From NCBI GenBank assembly GCA_964293155.1, contig CAXYYA010000036.1, forward strand, positions 1 through 35,125: DNA of 35,125 bases, in the 5' to 3' direction. Below are positions 27,193 through 34,633 of the stretch, one piece after another. Under the pieces are notes generated by a model. It did no database searches and had not been told where the DNA came from. It saw only the letters and a program-made list of their open reading frames with translations. The first letter of the stretch is position 1. The number at the start of each line of letters is the position of its first letter. The position numbers were made by a program, and so were the translations under genes. Source of the DNA: JAQVEB01 sp028698105. Its GTDB lineage: Bacteria; Bacteroidota; Bacteroidia; Bacteroidales; Dysgonomonadaceae.

Positions 27193-27262
27193 ATCGTTTT
27201 ATTGAGTGAATTCGTTATTTAAAAACAACTAAGTAAAATTGAAAAAAATAATGCATCAATGT

Positions 27263-27404
27263 TTTCAATTGCCACGTCATTTATGACGTGGAATTAAAGA
27301 ACAGAGAAAAGGCTTTAGCCAAAATTTACAGCTCTCAAACTTGGGCTAAAGCCCAATGCTGTAACGCATTCTCACCCACGTCATAAATGACGTGGCAATT
27401 GAAA
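27263..27404. repeat. Nested inverted-repeat element (REP/BIME- or MITE-like)
   Basis: Two 29-bp arms, 27263-27291 and 27376-27404, are perfect reverse complements. Each arm contains its own 20-bp palindrome (CCACGTCAT and ATGACGTGG around a 2-base centre). Between them lie a second inverted pair, GGCTTTAGCC (27311-27320) and GGCTAAAGCC (27344-27353), and a third, TTACAGC (27326-27332) and GCTGTAA (27358-27364). There is no coding potential and no target-site duplication that I can see. Such palindrome pairs between genes resemble REP sequences mobilised by IS200-like (RAYT) transposases, or a small non-autonomous element. It may also fold in RNA and insulate GH76 from GH125. Confidence 0.8.
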
Positions 27405-27453
27405 TAGGAATAAAAGAGTTGTCTAACGTTGAGTACTTATTTTTTAAATTTTA

Positions 27454-28674
27454 CTAAGGTAGTGAAAATTGTTTATTGAATGAAGCTGATTCGGCAAAAA
27501 GTTCGATCATACAAGCGTTGTCCAGCAACCATTTATATTTATTATCGGTTTTTTTGTACCAGCTTTTTCCGAATAATTGGTTTTCGTCCAACGTGTTTTC
27601 GAGCGCATATTTCGCATTGTTGATCATAGTTTGCACGTATTTTTCATTACCGTCTGTTTCGTACAAAACTTTCAATCCCCTGAAAAGTATCACGTTAAAC
27701 CACGGAGAATAGGGATAAAAAGGCTGTAGGCCGTTTTTCGTTTGCAACTCCTTCACAAAGTGCTTATAAGTGCCTTCCGCCGTTTTTTGTGCGTCGTCCA
27801 GATAAGCCTTGTTTTGAGTGATGCGGTACAACCTTACAGCGGCCTCGATCATTTGTCCGCTGTTGTAGGTGTATTTTGCTTCCGATATTTTACCCGACAG
27901 GGAAACATTGTCCCAATACACCTGATCCGATGGATCCAGCAGATTCTTCTTTGTCCATTCGTACGTTTCTTTCGCTTTCTCCAGATACATGTTGTTTTTC
28001 GTTATTTCGGACAGTCTTGCGCAAAGAACCGCTGTAGGCGCGTTGGAACACGTGTTTTTGCTCCCTTTTTTCTGCTCGCACCAATAGATTCCGCCACCCA
28101 ACTGCTCGTCCCATCCGCTGAAGATAAAATCGTAAAGTTGCAATGCCTTATCCAGGTATTTCTGATCCTGCGTTGATTCGTACAACGAACAGAAATCGAG
28201 CGCCAGCCACACGTTATCGTCGTAAAACCGGTCGCTGTGCCCTGCAAAAACGGGGTACGACTGGTACGCCGAAGGCGTTCGTGTTGTGTCCCAGTATTTT
28301 TCCAGGCCGGGAAGAATTTGCTCTTCCAGCAACGTAAGATATTTCTGGTTTTTCGTTTCCTTGTACAACGATACTGTCCCCGATAAAACGCCGGAATAAG
28401 GCCACAAAAAAGAAACTTCCTGATGCTGCTTCTGCACGGCGCCTTCGGCGAGATAATCAACTTTATGATCCGGATTTTCGGGATATGTTTCCGCCAGCAA
28501 ACCGTATTTGGGAACGTCGTATAACGTTAAAATACGCGTCAGGATTTGATCAGCTACGGCAATGCGATCCTTTTCCGCCCGGCTGTTTTCGCTAAAGGAA
28601 TACTGCTTGTTTTTGCAGCCCGTGAAGAAAATCACGACGAACAGAAAAACGAAAGGAAAATATTTTTTCGTCAT
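27454..28674 (-). CDS. GH76 endo-alpha-1,6-mannanase-type lipoprotein
   Basis: This 406-residue family 76 protein has a lipobox Cys20 (VIFFTGC). The catalytic Asp pair is visible at 152-153 in RFYDDNVWLALDF. The family's helical repeats follow: GGGIYWCEQKKGSKNTCSNA, then YLEKAKETYEWTKKNLLD and YTYNSGQMIEAAVRLYRIT. It would cut alpha-1,6-linked mannan backbones at the cell surface or in the periplasm. I place the start at the ATG at 28674, because it gives an immediate lipoprotein signal and overlaps the Lrp stop as ATGA; the 62 extra in-frame codons upstream lie inside the Lrp gene and show no protein-like pattern. GH76 proteins in Bacteroidota are often in alpha-mannan loci with GH92 and GH125, as here. 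Confidence 0.88.
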   Translation of the reverse strand: MTKKYFPFVFLFVVIFFTGCKNKQYSFSENSRAEKDRIAVADQILTRILTLYDVPKYGLLAETYPENPDHKVDYLAEGAVQKQHQEVSFLWPYSGVLSGTVSLYKETKNQKYLTLLEEQILPGLEKYWDTTRTPSAYQSYPVFAGHSDRFYDDNVWLALDFCSLYESTQDQKYLDKALQLYDFIFSGWDEQLGGGIYWCEQKKGSKNTCSNAPTAVLCARLSEITKNNMYLEKAKETYEWTKKNLLDPSDQVYWDNVSLSGKISEAKYTYNSGQMIEAAVRLYRITQNKAYLDDAQKTAEGTYKHFVKELQTKNGLQPFYPYSPWFNVILFRGLKVLYETDGNEKYVQTMINNAKYALENTLDENQLFGKSWYKKTDNKYKWLLDNACMIELFAESASFNKQFSLP

Positions 28675-29150
28675 TTTTCCTCCAAACGCATGAGATCTAT
28701 TGGCAATTTTTTTCTGAAAGCTTCCTTGAAGCTTACCAGCGTTTCGGTTCGCGCCAATCCGATGGGTTGTATCTTGTCGTGAATAAGATTCAGCAAATCG
28801 TGGTTGTTGCGCGCATACACTTTGATCAACAAATCGTATTCGCCTGTGGTGTAATAACATTCCACCACTTCGGGTATTTTTTCCAACGCCGATACGGCAT
28901 TTTCGTAACTGCTTGGGTTGGTCAGGAAAATTCCGATGTACGCACAGGTTTCGTAACCTATTTTCTCCACATCAATCACATATTCCGAACCTTTTATTAC
29001 CCCCAGATTGGTGAGTTTCTGCACACGTTGGTGAATGGCCGCGCCCGAAACACCACACTCACGGGCCACTTCAAGAAAAGGAATGCGGGCGTTTTCTACA
29101 ATGAGTTTCAGGATTTTTTCATCCAACTCGTCTAAATCATGATATGCCAT
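28671..29150 (-). CDS. Lrp/AsnC-family transcriptional regulator
   Basis: This 159-residue protein has an N-terminal winged helix-turn-helix (about 5-60; LDEKILKLIVENARIPFLEV and GVSGAAIHQRVQKLTNLGVI) and a C-terminal RAM ligand-binding domain (about 68-145; YIGIFLTNPSSYENAVSALE, TGEYDLLIKVYARNNHDLL). Lrp-type proteins usually respond to amino acids and form octamers on DNA. It sits 37 nt after the GH109-like gene and overlaps the GH76 start by 4 nt, so it is probably co-translated with a mannanase, an unusual pairing. Whether it governs the mannanase or is a broadly conserved regulator that GH76 has joined cannot be decided here. Confidence 0.93.
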   Translation of the reverse strand: MAYHDLDELDEKILKLIVENARIPFLEVARECGVSGAAIHQRVQKLTNLGVIKGSEYVIDVEKIGYETCAYIGIFLTNPSSYENAVSALEKIPEVVECYYTTGEYDLLIKVYARNNHDLLNLIHDKIQPIGLARTETLVSFKEAFRKKLPIDLMRLEEK

Positions 29151-29187
29151 ACTGTTTATATTAAATCAAATTCAAAATTTACGTTAT

Positions 29188-30630
29188 TTATACATTCATT
29201 TGTTTGGTTCCGTCGGCATTTTTTGTTTTAACGCCGGTAGTTCCACCGCCTTTCAAGGTAACATCCACGGGTTTATTTGTTTTCCAGTTGCCGCGCGTAA
29301 AATCGGGAACGTCCACCGAGTTGGATCGGTTGGTGAGCGATTGCCGGCTCAATGGGGTAATGCTGCTCCACAGGGCGGCATCGTACACATCCTGATCGAG
29401 CGGAATCCCGTTACGCAGGCAATCAATCAATCGCCAGTCCATCATGAAGTCCATGCCTCCGTGCCCACCAATCTTTTTAGCGATTTCGCCCACGTGCTTC
29501 ACGATTTCAGGCGTGTATTGCTCTTCAATTTTCTTCATTTCTTCCTCGTTCATAAACGCATGTCCGGTCGAGATTTTTCCCGGTTCGGGATATTTTTGCG
29601 CAAAACCCTTGGTTCCACTCACCAGATGTATTCTCGAATACAGCCTGGGGCTGGTTACATCGTGCTGGATCATCATGGTGCCGCCTTTGTGAGTACGTAC
29701 CAATGACGTATTCATATTCCCCCGGTATGTTTTTCCGGCAAATTCCAGGTAAAAATTATCTTCCCTGGCAAGCTGTTCGGCTTTCTGTGCCATCATAAAA
29801 TCGTTGGAACTCATAGAGGTAAGATAATCCATCCGGTCGCCGCGATTGATGTTCATAATCTGGCAAATAGGCCCAAGACCGTGTGTGGGATACAGATTCC
29901 CGTTCTTCATGTTTTCACGCAGACGCCACATCTCGGCATACGAATTTTTACCAAAATTAGAGTTCAGCAAATCGTGAATATACGCTCCCTCAGTATGAAT
30001 AATTTCCCCGAAGAAACCCTGACGGGCCATATTGAGCGTCATGATCTCAAAGAAATCGTAGCAACAGTTCTCGAGCATCATGCAGTGCTTTTTTGTTTTT
30101 TCGGATGTTTCCACCAGTTGCCAGCATTCATCGAGCGTAATGGCCGCCGGCACTTCGGTTGCAGCGTGTTTGCCGCGCTCCATGGCGTACACCGATATGG
30201 GCGTGTGAATTGACCACGGGCCGCAATTGTAAATGAGATCAATATTCGGGTCTTCGCACATTTTTTTCCATGCTTCTTTCGATCCGGTATAGGATTTTGC
30301 TCTCGGAAGGCCCTGATCGGTGAGGATTTTTTGCGCCTTCTCAACCCTGTCGGGGTATTGATCGCACAATCCTGCAATTTCCACCCCTTCGATGTGCGAC
30401 ATACGGACCACCGCGCCCGGGCCTCTGTTTCCCAATCCTACAAAGCCGATGCGCACCTTATCCAGTTTAGGTGCGGCATAACCCGACATGTTAAAAGCGG
30501 CTGTTCCGTAATTTAACGGTTTGGCAACCTTCTCTTTTCCCGAAACAACAATTGCCGACAAATTCCCCGCACTCAACACTCCTGCTCCGATGAGCGAACT
30601 TTTTAAAAAATCTCTTCTCTTGATTCCCAT
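29188..30630 (-). CDS. GH109-like Gfo/Idh/MocA-fold glycosidase, Tat-exported
   Basis: This 480-residue protein has a twin-arginine signal (KRRDFLKSSLIGAG) and a Rossmann NAD-binding start (VRIGFVGLGNRGPG at 59-72). The EVPAAITLDECWQLVE and EGAYIHDLLNSNFG segments, and the C-terminal GGHGGMDFMMDWRLIDCLRN, are typical of family GH109. GH109 enzymes hydrolyse alpha-N-acetylgalactosaminides by an NAD-dependent oxidation-elimination mechanism without net redox change. Related secreted oxidoreductases act on other sugars, so the substrate is uncertain. It begins 27 nt after the M20 gene and is followed by the Lrp regulator, probably in one transcript. Confidence 0.88.
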   Translation of the reverse strand: MGIKRRDFLKSSLIGAGVLSAGNLSAIVVSGKEKVAKPLNYGTAAFNMSGYAAPKLDKVRIGFVGLGNRGPGAVVRMSHIEGVEIAGLCDQYPDRVEKAQKILTDQGLPRAKSYTGSKEAWKKMCEDPNIDLIYNCGPWSIHTPISVYAMERGKHAATEVPAAITLDECWQLVETSEKTKKHCMMLENCCYDFFEIMTLNMARQGFFGEIIHTEGAYIHDLLNSNFGKNSYAEMWRLRENMKNGNLYPTHGLGPICQIMNINRGDRMDYLTSMSSNDFMMAQKAEQLAREDNFYLEFAGKTYRGNMNTSLVRTHKGGTMMIQHDVTSPRLYSRIHLVSGTKGFAQKYPEPGKISTGHAFMNEEEMKKIEEQYTPEIVKHVGEIAKKIGGHGGMDFMMDWRLIDCLRNGIPLDQDVYDAALWSSITPLSRQSLTNRSNSVDVPDFTRGNWKTNKPVDVTLKGGGTTGVKTKNADGTKQMNV

Positions 30631-30657
30631 GATAATTTATTTTTAGCTTGATGATAA

Positions 30658-31884
30658 TTAGTTTTCAGTAAGATATTGCAAAGCAATAAACACGAACGTC
30701 CCCGACGCGGTTCTCAGCGCCTCTTCCTTTATCAGAAATGTTCCGGAATGCAACGCGCCCGGTTTTTTATTTTCTTCGGCTACGCCGAACCGGTAATAGC
30801 AGCACGGATACTGTTGCGTAAAGAAACCGAAATCGTCGGCGGTCATGCGTTTGGGAAATTCACACACGTTTTTTTCACCCAAAAATTCAATGGCAGCACT
30901 GCATACTTTTTCGGTGACCACCTCGTCGCTGATCACACACGGATACCCGTCCGGCAAATCAATTTTGCACGAACAGCCGTAAGCTGCCGCCGTTGATTCG
31001 GCAATTTGCGGAATAAGCCGAAGCATTTTCCGGCGTTCTTCTTCGTCCATGCAACGCATGGAACCCGCAAGGGTTACTTTATCCGGAATAACGTTGGTTG
31101 CGCCGTTGGCGATGAATTTGCCTAATGAAAGCACCATCGGGTTGAACGGGTTGCGGCGGCGGCTCACCAATTGCTGCATGGCAACAACGATGTTGGATGC
31201 AGCCAGCACCGTATCGTTCAGTTCATGTGGAAGCGCGCCGTGCCCCCCCTGCCCTTTCACCCGGATGTGCACCTCGTCTGCCGAAGCCATGATGGTTCCC
31301 GATTGAAACCCGATGGTTCCCGCAGGGAGATCAATGTACGCATGCTGTTTTACGATAAAATCGGGCGTAAAATCCCTGAAAACGCCGTCTTTTAGCATCA
31401 GATCGGCGCCGCCCGGCGATTTCTCTTCTCCCGGCTGAAACACAAACAATGCCGTTCCGGCAAATTCGCTTTTCAGCGAATGGACGATCTTAACTGCACC
31501 CATCAACGCGGCGCTTTGTGCATCGTGGCCGCAGGCGTGCATCACGCCGTCGGTTGCCGATTTATATTCTACATCATTTTGCTCCTGAACCGGCAGGGCA
31601 TCCATATCAGCTACAAAAGCAATGGTTTTTCCGTTCTCACTTTTTTCACCTTTAATCCATGCCAAAATTCCGTAACCTCCTATATTTGAACGGTACGGAA
31701 TACCTTCTGTATCCAAAAAAGCAACAATATACCGTGCCGTATTTTCTTCCTGATACGAAAGCTCAGGATGTTGATGCAGGTAACGATAATGACGCACAAT
31801 TTCGGGGAAAACTTCGTCGGTTTTCTGGCGGATTATTTGCGAAACATTCACGGTTTGTATGTTTAAACCGTAGAGACGTGGCAT
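30658..31884 (-). CDS. M20D-family amidohydrolase
   Basis: This is a cytoplasmic metal-dependent amidohydrolase of 408 residues from the first ATG, of the peptidase M20D / IAA-amino-acid hydrolase group. Metal ligands are visible: Cys118 and His120 in MHACGHDAQS, Glu153/154 in QPGEEKSPGG, His181 in QHAYIDLPAG and His379 in LHSGTFL. Known members release acyl groups from N-acyl amino acids or N-acetyl sugars and diaminopimelate; the substrate here is not evident. The ATG at 31884 lies inside a 28-bp palindrome, so the in-frame GTG at 31851, giving VNVSQIIRQKTDEVF, is an attractive alternative start. It lies 22-55 nt after the DUF1015 stop. Confidence 0.9.
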   Translation of the reverse strand: MPRLYGLNIQTVNVSQIIRQKTDEVFPEIVRHYRYLHQHPELSYQEENTARYIVAFLDTEGIPYRSNIGGYGILAWIKGEKSENGKTIAFVADMDALPVQEQNDVEYKSATDGVMHACGHDAQSAALMGAVKIVHSLKSEFAGTALFVFQPGEEKSPGGADLMLKDGVFRDFTPDFIVKQHAYIDLPAGTIGFQSGTIMASADEVHIRVKGQGGHGALPHELNDTVLAASNIVVAMQQLVSRRRNPFNPMVLSLGKFIANGATNVIPDKVTLAGSMRCMDEEERRKMLRLIPQIAESTAAAYGCSCKIDLPDGYPCVISDEVVTEKVCSAAIEFLGEKNVCEFPKRMTADDFGFFTQQYPCCYYRFGVAEENKKPGALHSGTFLIKEEALRTASGTFVFIALQYLTEN

Positions 31885-31897
31885 GCCGCGTCTCTAC
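31870..31897. repeat. 28-bp near-perfect palindrome (REP-like)
   Basis: GTAGAGACGTGGCA is followed by its reverse complement with a single mismatched pair (T at 31879 against G at 31888), making a 14-bp hairpin. It fills the gap between DUF1015 and the amidohydrolase. No T-run follows on the minus strand, so it is not a classic terminator. It resembles short dispersed intergenic palindromes, and shares GACGTGGCA with the arms of the element at 27263-27404. Confidence 0.7.
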
Positions 31898-31906
31898 TAC
31901 AAAAAA

Positions 31907-33148
31907 TTACGTTAATTTATGAATCACCAGGCCCGAACGCAATTTGGGCTCGAACCACGTAGTTTTGGGCGGCATAATGTTGCCGGTATCGGCAATATCC
32001 ATCAATTGCTTCATGGAAACGGGATACAAAGCAAACGCTACACGCATTTCGCCACTGTCCACCCGTTTTTTCAGTTCGCCTAATCCACGAATTCCACCCA
32101 CAAAATCAATGCGTTTATCGGAACGCAAATCTTTAATGCCGAGAATTTCATCCAGAATCAGGTTCGATGAAATCGTAACATCCAATACGCCAATGGGATC
32201 ATTATCGTTATACGTTCCTTCTTTGGCGGTTAAAGAATACCATTTTCCCGACAGAAACATGGCGAAATTATGCAGTTTAGCCGGTTTATAAATTTCCGTG
32301 CCTTTTTCTTCCACGATAAAGTTTTCTTTCAGTTTATCCAGAAACGCTTCGTCCGACAGTCCGTTCAAATCCTTCACAACACGGTTGTAATCAATGATCG
32401 TCAACTGGTTATCGGGGAAACACACCGCCATAAAGTAGTTGTATTCTTCATCGCCCTTGTGATCCGTGTTGTTTTTCGCTTTCTCTGCGCCTACCAGCGC
32501 TGCGGCAGCCGAACGATGATGCCCGTCGGCAATATACATCGCCGGCATTTCGGTAAATATATGCGTGATATCTTCAATATCCTTGGTGTCTGAAACTACC
32601 CAAAAGTGATGGCCAACGCCGTCCACCGAAACAAAATCGTATTCGGGAGTTCCGGCTGTTATACGACTTACGATCGCATCGAGTTCGGCATTTTGCGGAT
32701 ACGCAAAGAAAACCGGCTCAATATTGGCGTCGTTCACGCGCACGTGTTTCATGCGGTCTTCTTCTTTATCGCGACGGGTGAGTTCGTGTTTTTTGATCTT
32801 TCCGGTCATGTAATCATCCACATACGCGCCCACGACCAATCCGTATTGGGTTTTTCCGTTCATGGTTTGCGCATACACGTAATACATGCTTTTCTCGTCT
32901 TGTACGAGCCATCCCTTATCTTGAAATTTTTGGAAATTTTCTGCGGCTTTTTCATACACGTCGGCATCGTGTTCGTCTTTTCCCACCGGGAAATCAATTT
33001 CGGGTTTGATGATGTGATACAGCGATTTTTCATTCCCTTCCGCTTCCTGGCGTGCTTCTTCGGAATTTAACACATCGTACGGGCGCGAGGCCACTTCTTT
33101 CACGAATTCTTTCGGGGGACGAATGCCCATAAAAGGTTTTACTTTCAT
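31907..33148 (-). CDS. DUF1015 family protein
   Basis: This 413-residue cytoplasmic protein matches the DUF1015 family. Conserved blocks are FMGIRPPKEF and SRPYDVLNSEEA at the N-terminus, HELTRRDKEEDRMKHVR in the middle, and MYIADGHHRSAAA, the most typical motif. The function is unknown; in Bacteroidota it often follows serC and serA, which are not in this window. I start at the ATG at 33148 because family members begin close to KPFMGIRPP and because the predicted promoter box at 33185-33192 lies within any longer version. It is the first gene of the run leading to GH76. Confidence 0.9.
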   Translation of the reverse strand: MKVKPFMGIRPPKEFVKEVASRPYDVLNSEEARQEAEGNEKSLYHIIKPEIDFPVGKDEHDADVYEKAAENFQKFQDKGWLVQDEKSMYYVYAQTMNGKTQYGLVVGAYVDDYMTGKIKKHELTRRDKEEDRMKHVRVNDANIEPVFFAYPQNAELDAIVSRITAGTPEYDFVSVDGVGHHFWVVSDTKDIEDITHIFTEMPAMYIADGHHRSAAAALVGAEKAKNNTDHKGDEEYNYFMAVCFPDNQLTIIDYNRVVKDLNGLSDEAFLDKLKENFIVEEKGTEIYKPAKLHNFAMFLSGKWYSLTAKEGTYNDNDPIGVLDVTISSNLILDEILGIKDLRSDKRIDFVGGIRGLGELKKRVDSGEMRVAFALYPVSMKQLMDIADTGNIMPPKTTWFEPKLRSGLVIHKLT

Positions 33149-33184
33149 TTCTAAGATTATTTTTGTTAAAAGGTCATTTGAATG

Positions 33185-33192
33185 CAAATGTA
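33185..33192 (-). promoter_or_regulatory. Putative -7 box of the DUF1015 gene
   Basis: TACATTTG on the minus strand fits TAnnTTTG and would give a leader of about 30 nt to the ATG at 33148. It supports the shorter start for that gene. Confidence 0.45.
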
Positions 33193-33255
33193 GCATTTTT
33201 TAATGGATTAAGAATAGTGGAAAATGGAAAAGGACGAATTTTAGAAAAAAGTAAT

Positions 33256-33263
33256 TATATTTG
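33256..33263 (+). promoter_or_regulatory. Putative -7 box of the DMP19-family gene
   Basis: TATATTTG on the plus strand fits TAnnTTTG, ending 19 bases before the ATG at 33283. It is divergent from the DUF1015 promoter within the same 134-base gap. Confidence 0.45.
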
Positions 33264-33282
33264 AATCAAAAAAACCAAAATC

Positions 33283-33783
33283 ATGATACGAATTGACGAG
33301 AAAAAGATTATTGACGCTGCCGGAAAAGGCATGGACGAATTCCTGAAAGTATTCACCGATGCCTATTTCGAAGCAATTGGCGGAGAAATTACCGCCGAGA
33401 ATATGGACAAGCTGAACGGTTACCAACACACGCTTCTGGCATTGCAAATTTTCAAAAGCGAAGTGAACGAAGGCGGGTTCATCCAGTTGATACAAAACGG
33501 CTACGGCGGTTATATTTTCGATAATCCAACGGCGAAAGCCTTGAAGCTGATGGGCGCCAAAGGATTGTCGAAAATCCTGTACAAAGCCAAAGAGATTTAC
33601 GACGCGCATCGCGCAGAGTTGGAGCGCGACACAACGGACGAAGAATTTACCGCCATGTATGTGGATTTTGAACAATTCGATGAACTGGAAGAAAAATTTT
33701 TCTACATCGAAGAAGAGGAAACCGCCCTTATTGCACAGTATGTGGACGAAAATCTGGATGATTTTGCGGAGGTGATTAAATGA
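33283..33783 (+). CDS. DMP19/DUF4375 family protein
   Basis: This 166-residue acidic, mostly helical cytoplasmic protein has no signal peptide. The segment EVNEGGFIQLIQNGYGGYIF (about 65-84) is the recognisable core of the DMP19 (DUF4375) family, followed by AKALKLMGAKGLSKILYKA and a strongly acidic C-terminus (EEKFFYIEEEET). The family name comes from a viral DNA-mimic protein, but most bacterial members have unknown function. It is one of only two plus-strand genes here, transcribed away from DUF1015 and convergent with the DUF72 gene across a 23-base gap in which I see no hairpin. Confidence 0.82.
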   Translation: MIRIDEKKIIDAAGKGMDEFLKVFTDAYFEAIGGEITAENMDKLNGYQHTLLALQIFKSEVNEGGFIQLIQNGYGGYIFDNPTAKALKLMGAKGLSKILYKAKEIYDAHRAELERDTTDEEFTAMYVDFEQFDELEEKFFYIEEEETALIAQYVDENLDDFAEVIK

Positions 33784-33806
33784 AAACAAACCATAAAGCC
33801 ATTGTC

Positions 33807-34535
33807 TTATAATTTCTTTAACTTCATTTGCACGTATTGCGCATTGCGTATGGCGGACATTCCCCACGTGTTGTTAAAGAAGATGTAACTTGTGCGATCG
33901 GCGTTTTTTAACTGCACGGCAAGCCCGTCCAGAAATTCATCGGAATATGCCGATTTAAACATGACGGGCTTGCCGTGCAAACGATAGTACAGAAAACCGG
34001 AATGGTTGACGTTTACCTCATAGGGAATGTCTTTGGGAATGCTTACACCGGAAAATACGATTCCTTTTTCCGCCAACGCTTTCATAACATGATCGGTCCA
34101 CCAGGATGCATGCCTGAATTCCATCACGTTGAGGCAACCGTCGCTTGTCGCCTGTAAAACACGTGCCAGATTTTCTTCCGAATACACGAACGATGGCGGG
34201 AGTTGAAACAGAAAACCACCGTTTTTTTCGCGTAATCCCTGAATGAACGACCCGCAGAAATCGTTCACATCGGCAGATACAGCGTTTAAACGGGCAGTGT
34301 GCGTGATACGTTTCGGAATCTTTATGAAGAACCGGAAGTTACCAGGTGTCTGTGAGTACCAGTTTTGAATTGTCTGTGATGAAGGTGTGCGATAGAATGT
34401 CGAATTTATTTCAACCGCGTTAAACACGCCGGAATAAAAATGTAAATATTCTTTCGGCGATAAATTTTCGGGATAAAACCCTCCTTTCCAATCATTATTG
34501 GAAAAACCGGAACATCCCACATAAACTTCTTTCAT
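33807..34535 (-). CDS. DUF72 family TIM-barrel protein
   Basis: This 242-residue cytoplasmic protein of the DUF72 (YecE-like) family shows the diagnostic start YVGCSGFSNNDWKGGFYPE, then FNAVEINSTFYRTPS and FRFFIKIPKRITH. The C-terminal YIFFNNTWGMSAIRNA is also typical. The fold is a TIM barrel of unknown activity. The gene is divergent from the membrane glycosyltransferase on its right, with 98 bases between them, and convergent with the DMP19 gene. It has no apparent link to the glycan genes. Confidence 0.92.
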   Translation of the reverse strand: MKEVYVGCSGFSNNDWKGGFYPENLSPKEYLHFYSGVFNAVEINSTFYRTPSSQTIQNWYSQTPGNFRFFIKIPKRITHTARLNAVSADVNDFCGSFIQGLREKNGGFLFQLPPSFVYSEENLARVLQATSDGCLNVMEFRHASWWTDHVMKALAEKGIVFSGVSIPKDIPYEVNVNHSGFLYYRLHGKPVMFKSAYSDEFLDGLAVQLKNADRTSYIFFNNTWGMSAIRNAQYVQMKLKKL

Positions 34536-34633
34536 CTAATAACAACATATTGGCCTCATTTATTGTTTAGTTGATGAATTTTACAAAAATTAATCGGGCA
34601 TTTTTCAAAAAAGGCTTAACAACATAATTGCGT

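Noticed and set aside
27263..27404. CRISPR array
   Set aside because: There are only two arms, in inverted orientation, with no regular repeat-spacer pattern and no cas genes.
28675..28860. 62-codon N-terminal extension of the GH76 frame
   Set aside because: It lies wholly inside the Lrp gene in another frame, looks like random Arg/His/Gln-rich sequence, and would bury the lipoprotein signal.
31870..31897. Rho-independent terminator after DUF1015
   Set aside because: No T-run follows the stem on the minus strand.
33149..33196. 16-codon extension of DUF1015 starting at 33196
   Set aside because: It covers a consensus-like -7 box, and family members start near KPFMGIRPP.
33784..33806. Bidirectional terminator between the convergent DMP19 and DUF72 genes
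   Set aside because: The 23-base gap shows no inverted repeat.
33241..33867. Minus-strand 208-codon frame opposite the DMP19 gene
   Set aside because: It is antisense to a recognisable family member and has the Phe/His-rich pattern of an antisense shadow.
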